A DNA stretch of 38,501 nucleotides from Elusimicrobia bacterium GWA2_56_46 (GTDB lineage Bacteria; Elusimicrobiota; Elusimicrobia; Elusimicrobiales; UBA9959), in assembly GCA_001799575.1 (NCBI GenBank), contig MGTT01000005.1:1-38501 (forward strand), read 5' to 3'. The position numbers and the translations under genes were made by a program. Below the pieces are notes generated by a model that saw only the letters and a list, made by a program, of their open reading frames with translations, was not told the DNA's origin and ran no database searches. The stretch's first letter is position 1, and each line of letters begins with the position of its first letter. This document shows positions 1-7,848 of this stretch, piece after piece.

Positions 1-3000
1 AAAGTATTGCGCCGCCGCTTCCACCGCCCGAACCGTAATTACCACTCCCGTTCCCGGCGCTTCCATCGGCACTTATCGTCCCGTTCACCGTAAGCATTCC
101 AGCCACCGCAAGATCTATCCGGCCGCCGCCGCTCCCGCCATTTACACCGTTTGAACCACCGCCGCCGCTGCCCAAATCGTTTGGACTGACAACACTGCTA
201 TACCAGATCCCTCCAACCGTTCCGCCGCTGCCTGTACCACCCATCCCTCCATATCCGGCGCCGCCGCCCCCGCTTACGGTTGAACCACCGCCGCCACCAG
301 AACCAGATCCGTTTACGCCAGACAGCCCACCTGCGTAACCGAGGCCGCTCACATCCACGCTGCCGCCGGCCTCCACGACCATGTCATTCAACACCCTCAT
401 ATTCACCGCGCATGATTTCTGCGTGCCGTTGGCTCTATGTGTCACCTTACTCCCATTTTTAATCACAATGTTCCCTATCGTCCACTGCGATAACCCAGTC
501 TGTTCCAGCACGGAACCGCGCCCGCTGCCGCTTTCAAGCACCACGCTGCCGAGCGCCGTCAGGCTCGATACGCGCAGCGTCGCACCGGAAAGCGTAAGCG
601 TGGATACGGACGGGAATGTCATCGTGGCTATGCTGATATCGTTCAACCCCGGCAGCAACACGCCTCCGCCGGGAAAATTGCCTTCGCCAGTTAAACTCTC
701 AAGACGGTTCACGCCGCTGAATTCCGCCGAGCCTAAAACGCTTATCCGCGTTATCCCCTCAAACCGCGTTTCGGCGTTCTTGAATACCACCGCGTCCAGG
801 GTAAGGTCCGCGGCCGCTATCGTAGCCGAAGAAATGACCGTCGCGCCGTTCCAGCCGCCGAGACTCGCACTTGTGCGCGATACCAGCAGCCTGGAATTCG
901 CACCGCTTTTTACGTAAATGGTTCCCGCGCCGCCGTTGCCGGCGTAGCCATTGGCTGTGCCGCCATCAGCGCTGAATATTAAATTCGAAGTGTCGATCCC
1001 GGAAGCGGCGACCGCTATACGGCCGCCGCCACCGCCACCGGCAAAACTGCCATATCCACCATTTGCATTTAACCAACCGATCCCTGACAGGTTCCCCGTT
1101 TTTAAATTTATACTGCCGCCGCTGCCCGCGCCGGAACTGCCGTCGCTGTCATGCCCACGCGCGTCTATCGAACCGTTCAGGATAACACTGCCCGCTTCCA
1201 ATATGAATGCGCCCCCGCCTGCTGCCCCGACAGACTGGTTCTGCCCCTGACCGCCGCCGCTGCCCAGGTCTGTGGGACCCATCAGTAAACCGTAGCCAGG
1301 CCCGCCTTCACTCCCGGTGGAATATGCATTGTAGCCTGTGCCCCCGTTGCCGCCATATCCCCCGCCTCCGCCCTGTGCCCATCCGCGGTACGATTCGCCT
1401 CCGCCGCCCGAACCGTAGCCGCCTCTATGAATATACGGATCCCCGCCCGCGTAGCCAAGCCCTTTCAAATTCACTGACGCGCCTTCTTCCACAAGAAACT
1501 CGCCGGCCACTTTCAGATTCACCACGCTCCGTCTTATATCCGCATTGGCCGCATGCTCTATCTTGCCGCCGGCTTTCACGACAAGCGAGTTAAACTGTAG
1601 AAGCGCAAGCGTATTCTGTGTTAATATGGCGTTCTTGTGGATCACAGCGGCCCCGGAAACCGTTATACCGGTTGAAACGATTAAAACAGGCGCGGACACC
1701 CCTTCCGTGTCGCCCAACACGAGTGAATGAAACGCCGCCGGAGAATTTATATAAACCGTGTCCCTGCCGGCGACCACCGCGTTGTCATAAGGCCCCGGGG
1801 CCGCATTGTCCCGCCAGTTCGCCACGTTATTCCAGTCCCCGTCCCCCCCAAGCCCCGACCAGACCGCGGTTCTGGGCGTGCCGACGTATATATTGACGCT
1901 CTTCACCGGGGACATATTGCCTGCATTGTCCACCGCGCTGTAATGAACGGTGTGCGTGCCTATGGGGAGGGAGAACGGCACACTATACCTGGGGTTACGG
2001 CAGGTTCCCGCCGAACCAATAAAATCAGGTTCCACCTGACAGCTTTCGGGACTGGCATCTACAAGGAAGAATATATCCTCAACACCGGAGACAATCCCGG
2101 TTGAGTCCGGATCAATGGCTGACACAGTAACGGAATCTGTTTCAGTCATATACGCCAATCCGCCGGAAGGAATTGTTGAACCATTAATGATCAGGAAAGT
2201 CTCAGGCGGGGCATTATCGCTTTCACGCATTTCCATGTAAGCGCTCTTAACCGATTCCATATTCCCCACATTGTCAAAAGACAGATAATGCACGGTATGT
2301 GTTCCCAAAGAAAGGCGGAACGGTTCGATATATGCGGGGTTCTCGCATGTCCCCGGCTGACCTGTAAAACTCAACGGCTGGCCCGCTGGATTTGCCAGAA
2401 ACTGCATAAGATTTGCGCATTCCGTAAAATTTTTATCGACAATATAGAACGTTCCGTAAATCCCGCTGCGCGCGCCTTTCACCAGAGGATCGTTGGCGGT
2501 TAACGTAACAGTACCGGAAACAACAGCGTAAAAACTGGCGCCGGGGCTAAGATCCTCCATGGAAACCGCCAGAGAAGTTTCCGGAGGCGTGGCGTCCACG
2601 GAAACAGTCGTCCCTTTCGGAAATTCGTAGTTGCCCGCGTTGTCGACACTCATATACCATATAGGATACACGCCCTCACCGGGCAGAACAACAGGATCGG
2701 TGTAGGTGGATATCTCCACGGTGGCAGAATCCGGGTAAAGTATATAGTTGGTCAGATTGACCCCTGAAGAGATCGCATCCTGGATTTGAAGATCGGACGC
2801 GGTGAATATTACAGCGGCCTTACTGGAAATACAAATACCATCGGAAACCGGCATGGCGGCCCCGCCGAAACTTATCGCCGTTTCCGGAGATATGCCGTCT
2901 GGATAGAGAGATGGCGGGAGATTCTCCGCCTGGCTGGAACTGGCGAGCACCGCAAAAAGAGGATATTCTGCGGTTGGAACCCTGGCAGTGAGCGTATTAT

Positions 3001-6000
3001 TGTCTTTGTCCAGGGTAAGGTACGGCAGTTTATGTAACTCGCCGCTTTCCGTGAAACCGTATATAGCCAGCGAGTCCTCATCAACGCCCAGCCCGGAAAC
3101 GATATTACCGTCATAGCGCATTTTAATGGCGCCTGAAGGCTCAAAAGGGGCGGTATCCGTTGAAAGGGTGTACACATTACCCACCGGCAGCTTATTGGCG
3201 GCTTTCAGAGCCGTAAGCGCGGACTGCCCGGCCTGGCTGCTCATGTCATACTGTTCCTGGGAAACAGAAGCGCCGGACATAAATTCCAGTTCCGGGGAAC
3301 CATCGATCAGGTTCTGACTTCTAACCTCCAGAGGCGAGGAGTACTCCGGGGCCAACACCATAAATTTTGAAAACGAAGTGATGTTAGCGGAAATTGTTTT
3401 GTTGGCAGTATCAAGCGTTGTGTCTAATTCTTCGTATTTTCCTGCGGCTGAATCAATTATTTTTACTACTTTCATGGCGTTTTCCTGCCCTGAAGTTACT
3501 ATGCCATATGGGAACTTCAGCACCGCTCTGCTAAAACTCAACTCCGGATCACGGTTTATTTCATATACCACGCCATTGGACGCATTTGCATACCCGTTCG
3601 GCACCCGGCCCGAAGTCAGAGCAAATGAAAGTGTGCCGGGACTGTAAACATTGTCAAAAGCTACGCTAACATTAGAGCTTAAGATAAGCGAAACATTGTT
3701 GCCTGTCGGGACATTTTTATTTTCTACAAGTTGGTTAAGGTCTTCTTGAACCAAGCTTATGCCATATAACAACGGGCCTGCGAGCACAACCCCGGGGTGC
3801 ACATCTGTTCCATCTTGGCAATATGGCGGATTTTGATTGTAGTCGGCAACACCACATAGCGCCGGCACTATTGCGGTTGGGGCTGTTCGTGTTATTTCCA
3901 CATCAATTTGTAGGTATCGCTTCAACGAAATTTTCTTGACGGGGGCGTTATCCTGATAGCAGAGCGGGGCGTGAAGTGTGACCCCCATAATGTCCGTACC
4001 AGGTAAAAAGCCAACCTCCCCAGCACAAGTCGTGCCCGGCAATAATTCTGATGAAAAAAATAGTTCCCTGTCAGAAGTAATATATTCCTGCGCATCCGCC
4101 AGATCGGGAGAATCGCCTGTGCGCGTCAATATTTTAATATGCCCTACCTCTTGCCTTGTTCCGATGGGTCCAGAAGCAGTGAACGGCGCGATGAATGTAT
4201 GCAAAACTCTTGTATCTGTCCACACCGAATCATCGCCAATAATTTCGGTTTCAATTGCTGCCCCGCCAGACAACATGGCTGGAGTGAAAGCGGTTACGTC
4301 CATTACCGGTGTCTGAACATTTGCCACAGCTGGTGGATTGAATGATATAGCCGTGTTATAGTCTACCGACCCGGTGATGCTCAACCGACAACCTTTTTCC
4401 CTATAATTACCGTAAATATCAGTCGCGCGCGCTTTAAAGGGAAAACCGCTATAAACGCTGGCTATGGTGGTTGAAAGTTCAAGCGACACAATCGAATTAT
4501 CAGTGTTGATATCCCTGCCGACCAGAACGGCGTCGTTCTCGTCGAGCAACTCCACTTTCTTCAGCGCCGAGCTGGCGGACGCCTCAACCATTATATTGGC
4601 GGTAAAATCGCATGGGCTCGGGAAAATTCCGTGCGGCGCAGGACAATTCAGCATAGTCACCCGCGATGCCGCGGTCGAAATAGACACCTCAATATGATCT
4701 ATCCTGAACGGCGTTTTTGTTTCGGCTCCAACGGCGTTGTAAGAGCGGGCCACATAATCCCCAACAGGCAGGTCGGGAAGGGCCGTGAAGGTGCTGAGAA
4801 CGGGCGGATTAAAACCCCAAGTAACAAGATTGCCCTGCGGGCCATCGATTTTTACAGCAGAAACCCCGGCAACGGACTCGTTGAAATCAAAAGTATGGGA
4901 GCGCTCAAGCGTGGGAGGGGATATGGCTGAAACGCCCCGGAAATTATTATAAATCGGGCTTGCAGAATTTATATTTATGGCGCTTAGAGGCGGAATTTTA
5001 AAATTAAATTGCTGACTGCTGTTGCCCGCATGGTCGTAGGCAGTAGCGGTAAAATAGCCTGGGCTTAAGCCACTCTCCTTTGAAAACGGAGCAGAACTCG
5101 ACTGTTGAATATTCCCGATTTGAATTGCGCTATCTTTTAAAAGCTCGGCGACAAACGGGGTGAAATTCTCCTGGCCGTATTCAGAATCGTAGGGCTCCTT
5201 ATGTATCTTCAGCAGGCCGGGGCCGGAACCGGCGTCGGATATAGTAAATGATATGGTGCCTGAGGCGGTCTCGCCTGTAATCGGATTGCCGGAGGAATCT
5301 TTTGCCGTAAGTTGCGGCTGGTCTATCCCCGAAGTGGCCAGCCAGCCGCGCTGGGTGCTCGGATACAATTGCATGCCGGCGGCCATATCCATTAACGCCG
5401 CGACATCGTACTTCCTTGTCAGATTAAGCGGCTGCCCTATAGTGCCGCGCGCTATCGGAACGCCGGCGGCGGCATAGGCATACTCAACAAAAGAGTCGCA
5501 GCGCAGCCGCTTGATGTCGTTGATTCCAATAGTATCACCGTAATAAGACAAATCTTTCTGTGTCGTGAAATAATTCACCACCATTTTGGCTGCGGATTCA
5601 CCGGGCATGACTATATAGTCAATTGGAATCTCGCGATTTTTCAGGGCTTGGGCCCAGTCAAGAATCCTCGTCTTTTTATCAAGTGTAATCCCTTCTTGAA
5701 GTGTAAACGCTCCATAATAATGCGGATGAGCTCTCTGGAACTCTTGAAAGTTATCAAAGCCGATTCTTTCAACTTCAGTGACCATCTTCCCGATATGAAA
5801 GCCCTCGTCGTCCACCCATATACTGAACTTTGAGCCACCGGTTGTTACCCCAGCCATCTGGATGACTTCATGGAACAGCGGCATGCTTGGCGGCAGCCCT
5901 TCTTTGTAGGTATGCCCAACGTAAATAGCCACGTGGTCGTTAAAGTAGCCCAAAGGCCAGTCAAGTTTGCGGTATACCACATCGGCTACTTCCTGGCCGG

Positions 6001-6076
6001 CCAGGCTGCCGTCTTGCGCCGCGCCTGGGGCCGGATAGAAAAGCAGGAACAGCAGCGGTAAAAACTTCGGTTTCAT
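1..6076 (-). CDS. Giant secreted surface protein, N-terminal permuted NlpC/P60-like domain (partial)
   Basis: I read this frame by eye through 2025 codons from the ATG at 6076 without a stop; it runs off the left edge, so the C-terminus is missing. Residues 1-20 are a signal peptide (MKPKFLPLLFLLFYPAPGAA). Residues about 40-215 carry His48 in DHVAIYVG and Cys193 in RCDSFVEYAYAAAGV. These resemble the two catalytic motifs of NlpC/P60 cysteine peptidases but in the reverse (circularly permuted) order. Residues about 280-1400 look like Ig-like/OmpL47-type repeats, including two GTHTVHY..DN.GN modules at about 1236-1270 and 1356-1385, each with a Cys pair. WSGLGGDGDW at 1406 opens a beta-helix-like region that becomes extremely Gly-rich from about 1550. 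Likely an exported adhesin or wall-associated protein. The start overlaps the upstream stop (ATGA). Domain assignment is by motif only. Confidence 0.8.
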   Translation of the reverse strand, partial: MKPKFLPLLFLLFYPAPGAAQDGSLAGQEVADVVYRKLDWPLGYFNDHVAIYVGHTYKEGLPPSMPLFHEVIQMAGVTTGGSKFSIWVDDEGFHIGKMVTEVERIGFDNFQEFQRAHPHYYGAFTLQEGITLDKKTRILDWAQALKNREIPIDYIVMPGESAAKMVVNYFTTQKDLSYYGDTIGINDIKRLRCDSFVEYAYAAAGVPIARGTIGQPLNLTRKYDVAALMDMAAGMQLYPSTQRGWLATSGIDQPQLTAKDSSGNPITGETASGTISFTISDAGSGPGLLKIHKEPYDSEYGQENFTPFVAELLKDSAIQIGNIQQSSSAPFSKESGLSPGYFTATAYDHAGNSSQQFNFKIPPLSAININSASPIYNNFRGVSAISPPTLERSHTFDFNESVAGVSAVKIDGPQGNLVTWGFNPPVLSTFTALPDLPVGDYVARSYNAVGAETKTPFRIDHIEVSISTAASRVTMLNCPAPHGIFPSPCDFTANIMVEASASSALKKVELLDENDAVLVGRDINTDNSIVSLELSTTIASVYSGFPFKARATDIYGNYREKGCRLSITGSVDYNTAISFNPPAVANVQTPVMDVTAFTPAMLSGGAAIETEIIGDDSVWTDTRVLHTFIAPFTASGPIGTRQEVGHIKILTRTGDSPDLADAQEYITSDRELFFSSELLPGTTCAGEVGFLPGTDIMGVTLHAPLCYQDNAPVKKISLKRYLQIDVEITRTAPTAIVPALCGVADYNQNPPYCQDGTDVHPGVVLAGPLLYGISLVQEDLNQLVENKNVPTGNNVSLILSSNVSVAFDNVYSPGTLSFALTSGRVPNGYANASNGVVYEINRDPELSFSRAVLKFPYGIVTSGQENAMKVVKIIDSAAGKYEELDTTLDTANKTISANITSFSKFMVLAPEYSSPLEVRSQNLIDGSPELEFMSGASVSQEQYDMSSQAGQSALTALKAANKLPVGNVYTLSTDTAPFEPSGAIKMRYDGNIVSGLGVDEDSLAIYGFTESGELHKLPYLTLDKDNNTLTARVPTAEYPLFAVLASSSQAENLPPSLYPDGISPETAISFGGAAMPVSDGICISSKAAVIFTASDLQIQDAISSGVNLTNYILYPDSATVEISTYTDPVVLPGEGVYPIWYMSVDNAGNYEFPKGTTVSVDATPPETSLAVSMEDLSPGASFYAVVSGTVTLTANDPLVKGARSGIYGTFYIVDKNFTECANLMQFLANPAGQPLSFTGQPGTCENPAYIEPFRLSLGTHTVHYLSFDNVGNMESVKSAYMEMRESDNAPPETFLIINGSTIPSGGLAYMTETDSVTVSAIDPDSTGIVSGVEDIFFLVDASPESCQVEPDFIGSAGTCRNPRYSVPFSLPIGTHTVHYSAVDNAGNMSPVKSVNIYVGTPRTAVWSGLGGDGDWNNVANWRDNAAPGPYDNAVVAGRDTVYINSPAAFHSLVLGDTEGVSAPVLIVSTGITVSGAAVIHKNAILTQNTLALLQFNSLVVKAGGKIEHAANADIRRSVVNLKVAGEFLVEEGASVNLKGLGYAGGDPYIHRGGYGSGGGGESYRGWAQGGGGGYGGNGGTGYNAYSTGSEGGPGYGLLMGPTDLGSGGGQGQNQSVGAAGGGAFILEAGSVILNGSIDARGHDSDGSSGAGSGGSINLKTGNLSGIGWLNANGGYGSFAGGGGGGRIAVAASGIDTSNLIFSADGGTANGYAGNGGAGTIYVKSGANSRLLVSRTSASLGGWNGATVISSATIAAADLTLDAVVFKNAETRFEGITRISVLGSAEFSGVNRLESLTGEGNFPGGGVLLPGLNDISIATMTFPSVSTLTLSGATLRVSSLTALGSVVLESGSGRGSVLEQTGLSQWTIGNIVIKNGSKVTHRANGTQKSCAVNMRVLNDMVVEAGGSVDVSGLGYAGGLSGVNGSGSGGGGGSTVSGGGGAGYGGMGGTGSGGTVGGIWYSSVVSPNDLGSGGGGSNGVNGGSGGGRIDLAVAGMLTVNGTISADGSAGNGSGNYGSGGGSGGAIL

Positions 6077-7116
6077 GGCCTGCCGCCTTTTTTGTGCCTG
6101 CCGATTATTTCACCCAGTTTCTTTTTCAACTTCTGGTCATGTTCGCTGTTGCGCGTCTCTTCTAGGATTGGAAGGACTTTTTCTTTTGGCAGGTTCCCAC
6201 TGCCTATCTGACTGTCCAGGAAATCGGCTGTCGCTTCGCGGGTTATGGCGTTGGTACTTTTGATTTTTTTTGTGAGGCGAGGAATATCATCACTCCCGCA
6301 TACCCCCTTATTTTTAATCATTTCCAAAGCTATCCTCAGTCTTTTCCCCTCCCGTGCGTCTATATACTTCCAAAGCCACGGATACACAAGTGCCCCTTCC
6401 GGCGTATACCCCTTGTATTCCGCAGGTATCGGCTTGGATTTGAAGTCTTCATACCTGTCAACTATGACGTCAAGAACATTAGGGTCACCTTGATAGCGGT
6501 CCGGCAGGCTTAATCCTACCCCGACAAATTCTTTTAAATCCTGCGTGGTTTTCAGGAACTCCTTTATTTCCTCTATCGCGCGCTCTGGATTAGCCTTTGC
6601 CAAAGTTGCCATACTCAAACCCCTGGCAATAACACCGTTTTTTTCCAATGACTTAATTTTGTCGTAAATAACATCGCCGTGAACTCCATACGGTCCGTCG
6701 ATACTCCACATGGCCATCTTGCGATATTCATCCTTATCTGAATCCAGGACTTTTATAAAGAAATCCTGGGCTTCCGAACTACTATCGGACGCGCCTATAG
6801 CCTCCAGGATTCTCTTTTTGTTGGCATTATTGGTTAGGGAAGAATCATCTACGGCGTAGTAGATTTTTATCAACCGCCTCGTGGCTTCTAGCCTGGCCCC
6901 GGCATCAAGATCGGGCTTCTTCATCAAATCCACTATATCCTGAAGCGCGTTATTGGTAGCCATCGGGGACCACCTTTGCCACCGCTCTGCTGAAGCCAAG
7001 CGCTTCTCTAACTTTTCCTGTGTTGATAGTATTTCCGTCCCGCTTCCAGCTCGAACACACTGGCCGCTCAAAGCCACCAGCAGCAAGATAGTAGTTACAG
7101 GAAAAAGCTTTTTCAT
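6073..7116 (-). CDS. Exported HEAT-like helical-repeat protein
   Basis: A 347-residue protein beginning with a signal peptide (MKKLFPVTTILLLVALSG...). I chose the ATG at 7116 because GGAG lies nine bases upstream and the signal peptide then sits at the N-terminus; a longer in-frame version from 7221 would bury it. The rest is Lys/Glu-rich and predicted helical, with repeated helix pairs (for example around AREATADFL and KVLPILEETRNSEHDQKLKKKLG) resembling HEAT/armadillo scaffolds. No catalytic motif is visible. The TGA stop overlaps the ATG of the giant surface protein by four bases, so the two are almost certainly co-translated. A role as periplasmic partner or assembly factor of that protein is inference. 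The Cys in LSGQC does not fit a good lipobox. Confidence 0.75.
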   Translation of the reverse strand: MKKLFPVTTILLLVALSGQCVRAGSGTEILSTQEKLEKRLASAERWQRWSPMATNNALQDIVDLMKKPDLDAGARLEATRRLIKIYYAVDDSSLTNNANKKRILEAIGASDSSSEAQDFFIKVLDSDKDEYRKMAMWSIDGPYGVHGDVIYDKIKSLEKNGVIARGLSMATLAKANPERAIEEIKEFLKTTQDLKEFVGVGLSLPDRYQGDPNVLDVIVDRYEDFKSKPIPAEYKGYTPEGALVYPWLWKYIDAREGKRLRIALEMIKNKGVCGSDDIPRLTKKIKSTNAITREATADFLDSQIGSGNLPKEKVLPILEETRNSEHDQKLKKKLGEIIGRHKKGGRP

Positions 7117-7220
7117 AGGTTCTCCGTGGTGCGCATCTTTAGATTCACAAAGCAATATCGCTTTCAACGCTCCTCTCAGAAATACAATCTCCGCAAAGAC
7201 CCTTAATCTGTCAACTGGCA

Positions 7221-7234
7221 CGGGCTAGAGCCCG
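7221..7234. repeat. Short perfect hairpin
   Basis: CGGGCT-AG-AGCCCG forms a 6-bp stem with a two-base loop. It lies about 105 bases upstream of the HEAT-like gene start, next to the G-run cluster. There is no T-tract, so it is not a classical terminator. Confidence 0.5.
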
Positions 7235-7236
7235 TA

Positions 7237-7293
7237 GGGGCCATAGGGGGCGCGGGGCCATAGGGGGGCCATAGGGGACGGGGGCCATAGGGG
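7237..7293 (+). repeat. CCATAGGGG repeat cluster with G-quadruplex potential
   Basis: Four copies of CCATAGGGG start at 7241, 7258, 7269 and 7285, spaced 17, 11 and 16 bases. Seven runs of four or more G are separated by loops of 2-5 bases, which satisfies the usual G-quadruplex pattern on the plus strand. The cluster ends in GGGACGTAGC, just beyond the stop codon of the transposase remnant. It may therefore be the decayed terminal repeat of that element (inference). Confidence 0.7.
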
Positions 7294-7312
7294 ACGTAGC
7301 TCGGTTTCTCTG

Positions 7313-7606
7313 TTATTCATGAACTAACTCCCTTCCCATCTGTGCTAACCAGGAAATAGTGCCAGAGGCCAAGCCCAACTCCCTCATTAGCACCATCCCG
7401 CTCACATCGCCCTTCTCCCTGCGCAAATAAGAATAAACGGCGCGTCCTCTTACTATCCGCCGCTCCCGGCTCTTACTCAATACTTCCTTGTAATCGACTC
7501 CGGTCAGGCGTTTTACGCCTATCGCCCTCTTTCTGGTCATACGTTCTGGCTCCGGCTCTTCCATCCCCTTCAACATCTTTTCGACAAAATCGCCGCTGCC
7601 TACGCG
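7313..7606 (-). pseudogene. C-terminal remnant of an IS200/RAYT-like (Y1) transposase
   Basis: The open frame reads VGSGDFVEKML at its upstream end and continues through KRLTGVDYKEVLSKSRERRIVRGRAVYSYLRREKG to a helix-turn-helix-like end (MRELGLASGTISWL). This matches the pattern of the C-terminal region of REP-associated/IS200-like transposases as I know it (GSGDFVE.., then a DnaA- or HTH-like tail). The N-terminal catalytic part (HUH motif and Tyr) is absent. The frame closes with a stop at 7646-7648, and the sequence upstream belongs to an unrelated signal-peptide start in another frame. I read it as a dead fragment. The longest ATG-initiated piece starts at 7576, but there is no reason to think it is translated. 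Confidence 0.6.
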
Positions 7607-7653
7607 CTTGAAGACATAAGGATAACGGTTAAAGCAATAACAAGCTTATTCAT
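7600..7653 (-). pseudogene. Orphan signal-peptide start of a lost secreted protein
   Basis: Seventeen codons, MNKLVIALTVILMSSSA, then TAG. A strong ribosome site (AAGGGAG) sits 5-6 bases upstream of the ATG and a good promoter lies at 7717-7745. The peptide looks like a complete Sec signal sequence. It stops where the transposase remnant begins, so the body of the gene was probably lost in the insertion or deletion that left the fragment. Confidence 0.5.
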
Positions 7654-7716
7654 ATAGACTCCCTTAATATGTGTGATGTCAGACGGTGCAGTGTAACCCA
7701 AGCACATCCCCGCTAA

Positions 7717-7745
7717 GTTATAGCAGACAAATTACGCATCCGCAA
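7717..7745 (-). promoter_or_regulatory. Sigma70-type promoter with extended -10
   Basis: On the minus strand: -35 TTGCGG (7740-7745), a 17-base spacer, and -10 TATAAC (7717-7722) preceded by TGC, giving an extended -10. The start would be near 7710. It points at the orphan signal peptide and beyond it at the HEAT-like and giant surface genes. The 7654-7848 gap holds no other recognisable feature. Confidence 0.6.
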
Positions 7746-7848
7746 GATCTATTTTTATCGCCGCCAAGCCCGTTCGGCAACCGGCGGCACATCTTCCCCG
7801 CTCCGCCGGAATTATAATTGCCGTCAACCAATATCCACGGCCCTGCGC

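Noticed and set aside
381-5477. Many short plus-strand frames at 0.3-5.5 kb
   Set aside because: All lie opposite one uninterrupted minus-strand frame of 2025 codons that has signal peptide, motifs and repeat structure.
7680-7848. tRNA or other structural RNA in the gap before the glycosyltransferase
   Set aside because: No cloverleaf pairing or CCA-like end on either strand; only the promoter at 7717 stands out.
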